A stretch of 64,000 nucleotides of DNA from Variovorax sp. IB41 (GTDB taxonomy: Bacteria > Pseudomonadota > Gammaproteobacteria > Burkholderiales > Burkholderiaceae_C), in the NCBI RefSeq assembly GCF_016405905.1, contig NZ_JAEFCB010000013.1:1-64000 (forward strand). The letters run 5' to 3'. Below are positions 61,416-64,000 of this stretch, one piece after another. The notes below the pieces were generated by a model. It was not told the DNA's origin and made no database searches. It saw only the letters and a list, made by a program, of their open reading frames with translations. Both the position numbers and the translations under genes were made by a program. The first letter of the stretch is position 1; each line of letters starts with the position of its first letter.

Positions 61416-63011
61416 GTGCCGGATTCACTGACCTCCACGCTGACCAGCTACTACGACTCGGTGCCCTACGACTCGCATCCGTTTCCACAGTCCGCGATGG
61501 AGCATCTGGAAGCGCTGGCTTTCCTGTTCGGACTCGATGCCCCGCCACCCGCCACGGCGCGCGTGCTGGAGCTGGGCTGCGCGGCCGGCGGCAACCTGAT
61601 TCCCTTCGCGGCGCGCCATCCCGAGGCGCGTGCCATCGGCGTTGATCTGTCCACCGTGCAGGTGTCGCAAGGCGTCGCGGCCATCGCACATGCGGGCCTC
61701 TCGAACGTCGAGCTGAGAGCGTTCAACATCGCCGACATCGATGCCTCGTTCGGCCAGTTCGACTATATCGTCTGCCACGGCGTCTACAGCTGGGTGCCGG
61801 GCCCGGTGCAGGACGCGATCCTGCGCATCTGCGCGGAGAACCTCGCGCCGAACGGCGTGGCCTACGTGAGCTACAACGTGTACCCCGGCTGGAAGGCGCG
61901 CGAGATCGTGCGCGACGCGATGATCCTGCGCGGCGGCCCGCGCGACACGCCCGAGGAAAAGCTGGCCTACGCGCGCGGCATGCTCGAGTTCCTCGAGCAG
62001 TCGGCGCGCCCCGACAGCGTGCTCAAGAAAACGCTCGAGGAGACCATGCCCATCGTGCGCGGCTCCAGTGGCTACTACCTGCTGCACGAGTTCCTGGAGC
62101 CCTGCAACGAGCCCTGCTACTTCAAGGAGTTCGCCGCGCGTGCCGATGCCCGCGGGCTGGCATACCTGTGCGATGCCGAGCCCTCGACGATGTTCGTGCA
62201 GAACTACGGCGAGAAGGTGCGCGATCCGCTGCTGCGCGAATGCGGCGGCAGCCAGATCATGATGGAGCAGTACCTCGACTTCCTGGTCAACCGCACCTTC
62301 CGCCAGACGCTGCTTGTCAAGCAGGAGCGCGCGAGAGACATCCGCTACCGCCTCGATCCGGCGCGCATCCGTGCCCTCGAATTTGCCGGCGTGTTCACCA
62401 CCGAAGACGGCGGCGCGCTCACGCTCGACGCGCGCGAGCAACCCTGCCATGCGATCCGCAACCTCAAGGTCACGCTGCGCCTGCCCGTGCACAAGGCCGT
62501 GGCGCAGGTGCTCGAGGCACGCTATCCGGCATCCGCATCGGCCGAGGCCCTGATCGACGGTGCGGCAAGACTCACCGGCGAGCCGCGCGATGCGGTCGAG
62601 CGCGTCGTGCTGGCCATGCTCGAGGAGCTGGTGATCCTCGGCGCCTTGCGTTTCCGGCGCACGCCGGTGCCGGCGGCGACCGAAGTCTCCGGCCTGCCGC
62701 AAGCCCTCGCCGCTGTGCGCGGCGCGCCTGGCCTCTCGCTCACGGCGGGCGCCAACGCGCAGGCCTGCAACCAGTGGCACGAGCCCGTGGGCCTCACGCT
62801 GCTGGAACGTAGCCTGCTGCCGCTGCTCGACGGCGCGCATTCGCACGAAGCGCTCGCCGAGCACCTGGCCGGCGAAGTGCGGGCCGATCGCCTGCGCTTC
62901 ATCAAGGACGAGCAGCCGCTGACCGAGCCCGAGGCGCTGAAGGAATTCGCGCAGCAGCAAGTGGCGCTGGCCTTGAAGGACCTGCGGCGCAAGGCGCTGC
63001 TCACGGCCTGA
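61416..63011 (+). CDS. Class I SAM methyltransferase with regulatory domain
   Basis: A 531-residue protein. Residues about 45-150 form a SAM-binding fold (VLELGCAAGGNLIPFAARHPEARAIGVDLS; FDYIVCHGVYSWVPGPVQDAILR). The middle is a methyltransferase regulatory domain (YLLHEFLEPCNEPCYFKEFAARADARGLAYLCDAEPSTM; MEQYLDFLVNRTFRQTLLVK). The C-terminal part (about 370-531) resembles the winged PKMT-type tail (LLPLLDGAHSHEALAEHL). Related proteins include rickettsial lysine methyltransferases of outer-membrane proteins, so a protein substrate is possible. Translation starts at GTG 61416 with AAGGA six bases upstream. Confidence 0.82.
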   Translation: MPDSLTSTLTSYYDSVPYDSHPFPQSAMEHLEALAFLFGLDAPPPATARVLELGCAAGGNLIPFAARHPEARAIGVDLSTVQVSQGVAAIAHAGLSNVELRAFNIADIDASFGQFDYIVCHGVYSWVPGPVQDAILRICAENLAPNGVAYVSYNVYPGWKAREIVRDAMILRGGPRDTPEEKLAYARGMLEFLEQSARPDSVLKKTLEETMPIVRGSSGYYLLHEFLEPCNEPCYFKEFAARADARGLAYLCDAEPSTMFVQNYGEKVRDPLLRECGGSQIMMEQYLDFLVNRTFRQTLLVKQERARDIRYRLDPARIRALEFAGVFTTEDGGALTLDAREQPCHAIRNLKVTLRLPVHKAVAQVLEARYPASASAEALIDGAARLTGEPRDAVERVVLAMLEELVILGALRFRRTPVPAATEVSGLPQALAAVRGAPGLSLTAGANAQACNQWHEPVGLTLLERSLLPLLDGAHSHEALAEHLAGEVRADRLRFIKDEQPLTEPEALKEFAQQQVALALKDLRRKALLTA

Positions 63012-63061
63012 GCCGAACACCCCATCCATCTTCTTCATCCAACTCAAAGAGGAGACTTCTC

Positions 63062-64000
63062 ATGCAGCAATTCCACTGGACCCCGACACTGCGCGCCGCC
63101 GTCGCGGCCACGCTCGCGCTGACGGCCGCGGGCGCGTCGCAGGCGGCTTCGCAGGCGCCGGTCGCGGCCGAGCACGGCATGGTCGTGAGCGCGCAGCACC
63201 TGGCCAGCAAGGTCGGCGTCGACGTGCTCAAGCGCGGCGGCAACGCAGTCGACGCGGCGGTCGCCGTGGGTTATGCGCTGGCGGTGGTGTACCCGGCGGC
63301 GGGCAACCTGGGCGGCGGCGGCTTCATGACCGTGCAGCTGGCCGACGGCCGCAAGACCTTCCTCGACTTCCGCGAGAAGGCGCCGCTGGCCGCCACGGCC
63401 AACATGTACCTGGACAAGGACGGCAACGTCGTCAAGGGCCTGAGCACCAACGGCCACCTCGCCGTGGGCGTGCCCGGCTCCGTGTCGGGCATGGAATACG
63501 CGCGCGAGAAGTACGGCACCATGAAGCGCGCCGACCTCATCGCCCCCTCGGTCCAGCTGGCCGACAAGGGCTTCGCGCTGGAGCAGGGCGACATCGACAT
63601 GCTGTGGACCTCCACCGCCGACTTCCAGAAAGACCCGGTCTCCGGCGCGATCTTCCTGAACAAGGGCCAGCCCTTCCAGGTCGGCCAGAAGCTGGTGCAG
63701 AAGGACCTGGCCAAGACGCTGAAGGAAATCAGCGCCAAGGGCCCCGACGGCTTCTACAAGGGCTGGGTCGGCAAGGCGATCGTGGCATCGAGCCAGGCCG
63801 GCAAGGGCATCATCACGCAGGCCGACCTGGACCAGTACAAGACGCGCGAACTCGCGCCGGTGGAGTGCGACTACCGCGGCTACCGCGTGGTGTCGGCGCC
63901 GCCCCCGAGCTCGGGCGGCGTGATCATCTGCGAGATGCTCAACATCCTGGAGGGCTATCCGCTCAAGGACCTGGGCTTCCGCTCGGCGCAGTCGGTGCAC
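63062..64000 (+). CDS. ggt: Gamma-glutamyltransferase precursor (partial, runs off the window)
   Basis: The first 313 codons of a gamma-glutamyltransferase. The start ATG 63062 has AGAGGAGA upstream. The signal peptide is MQQFHWTPTLRAAVAATLALTAAGASQAA. Family segments are VVSAQHLASKVGVDVLKRGGNAVDAAVAVGYALAVVYPAAGNLGGGGFMTV, FREKAPLAA and VGVPGSVSGMEYAREKYG, with FPAPPPSSGGVIICEMLNILEGYP-like sequence at the edge (VSAPPPSSGGVII). The self-cleavage threonine lies beyond the window. It hydrolyses glutathione and other gamma-glutamyl compounds in the periplasm. Confidence 0.92.
   Translation, partial: MQQFHWTPTLRAAVAATLALTAAGASQAASQAPVAAEHGMVVSAQHLASKVGVDVLKRGGNAVDAAVAVGYALAVVYPAAGNLGGGGFMTVQLADGRKTFLDFREKAPLAATANMYLDKDGNVVKGLSTNGHLAVGVPGSVSGMEYAREKYGTMKRADLIAPSVQLADKGFALEQGDIDMLWTSTADFQKDPVSGAIFLNKGQPFQVGQKLVQKDLAKTLKEISAKGPDGFYKGWVGKAIVASSQAGKGIITQADLDQYKTRELAPVECDYRGYRVVSAPPPSSGGVIICEMLNILEGYPLKDLGFRSAQSVH

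Overview
The window is a GC-rich bacterial chromosome segment, most probably from Variovorax or a close relative in the Comamonadaceae (Betaproteobacteria). The evidence is the ANDERFALAA tmRNA tag, the gyrA-serC-pheA-tyrA-aroA/cmk-rpsA-ihfB-lapAB gene order with an AroA-Cmk fusion, a PhaAB-type antiporter operon, and many catabolic and transport operons with 4-bp start/stop overlaps. Species assignment is inference; no 16S gene is present.

Region by region: (1) 1-5074 looks like a phosphonate or amino-acid catabolic locus: the tail of an unknown gene, a PhnZ-like HD oxygenase, a GNAT acetyltransferase, a DAO-type FAD oxidoreductase, then a convergent omega-amino-acid:pyruvate transaminase with a divergent LysR regulator. 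(2) 5084-14823 is a GntR/FadR-type regulator and a complete branched-chain-type ABC transporter (SBP, LivH, LivM, LivG, LivF), followed by a carbamoylase-type hydrolase, a second SBP and an M81/MlrC-type peptidase. (3) 14916-24322 holds a SnoaL-like protein, a GAF/Fis regulator and a seven-gene form II CO-dehydrogenase-like cluster (coxS-L-M-D-E-G and an XdhC-type gene). (4) 24351-30815 is a NitT/TauT-type ABC transporter with catabolic genes between its components, a TetR regulator, and two near-identical operator-like sites. (5) 30843-37420 is a Pha/Mrp cation/proton antiporter operon plus crcB. (6) 37460-40253 is a DctPQM TRAP transporter. (7) 40398-53162 is a comEA-like gene and the long housekeeping run from gyrA to lapB. 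(8) 53387-55959 carries an OmpA-family gene, ubiG, gph and ssrA (tmRNA).

(9) Just after ssrA, 55960-60368 is a decayed integrated element. It is bounded by a 27-bp duplication of the tmRNA 3' end and holds a tyrosine-integrase pseudogene broken by four frameshifts and a stop, a scrap of a phage tail-like gene, an intact beta-propeller lipoprotein gene, a truncated paralogue of a downstream gene, a small ORF, and a broken SRAP/HMCES-type gene. A strong terminator that probably once served ssrA now lies 4.4 kb away, beyond the right att copy. (10) 60437-64000 has a small lipoprotein gene, a divergent pair of small genes around a perfect CTGT-N8-ACAG LexA-type box, a large methyltransferase, and the first 313 codons of a gamma-glutamyltransferase that runs off the window.

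The best candidates for undescribed biology are the LexA-box divergon at 60659-61340 with its decayed paralogue inside the neighbouring island, and the two-operator TetR/ABC catabolic locus at 24351-30815. No CRISPR array, tRNA or rRNA gene was seen.
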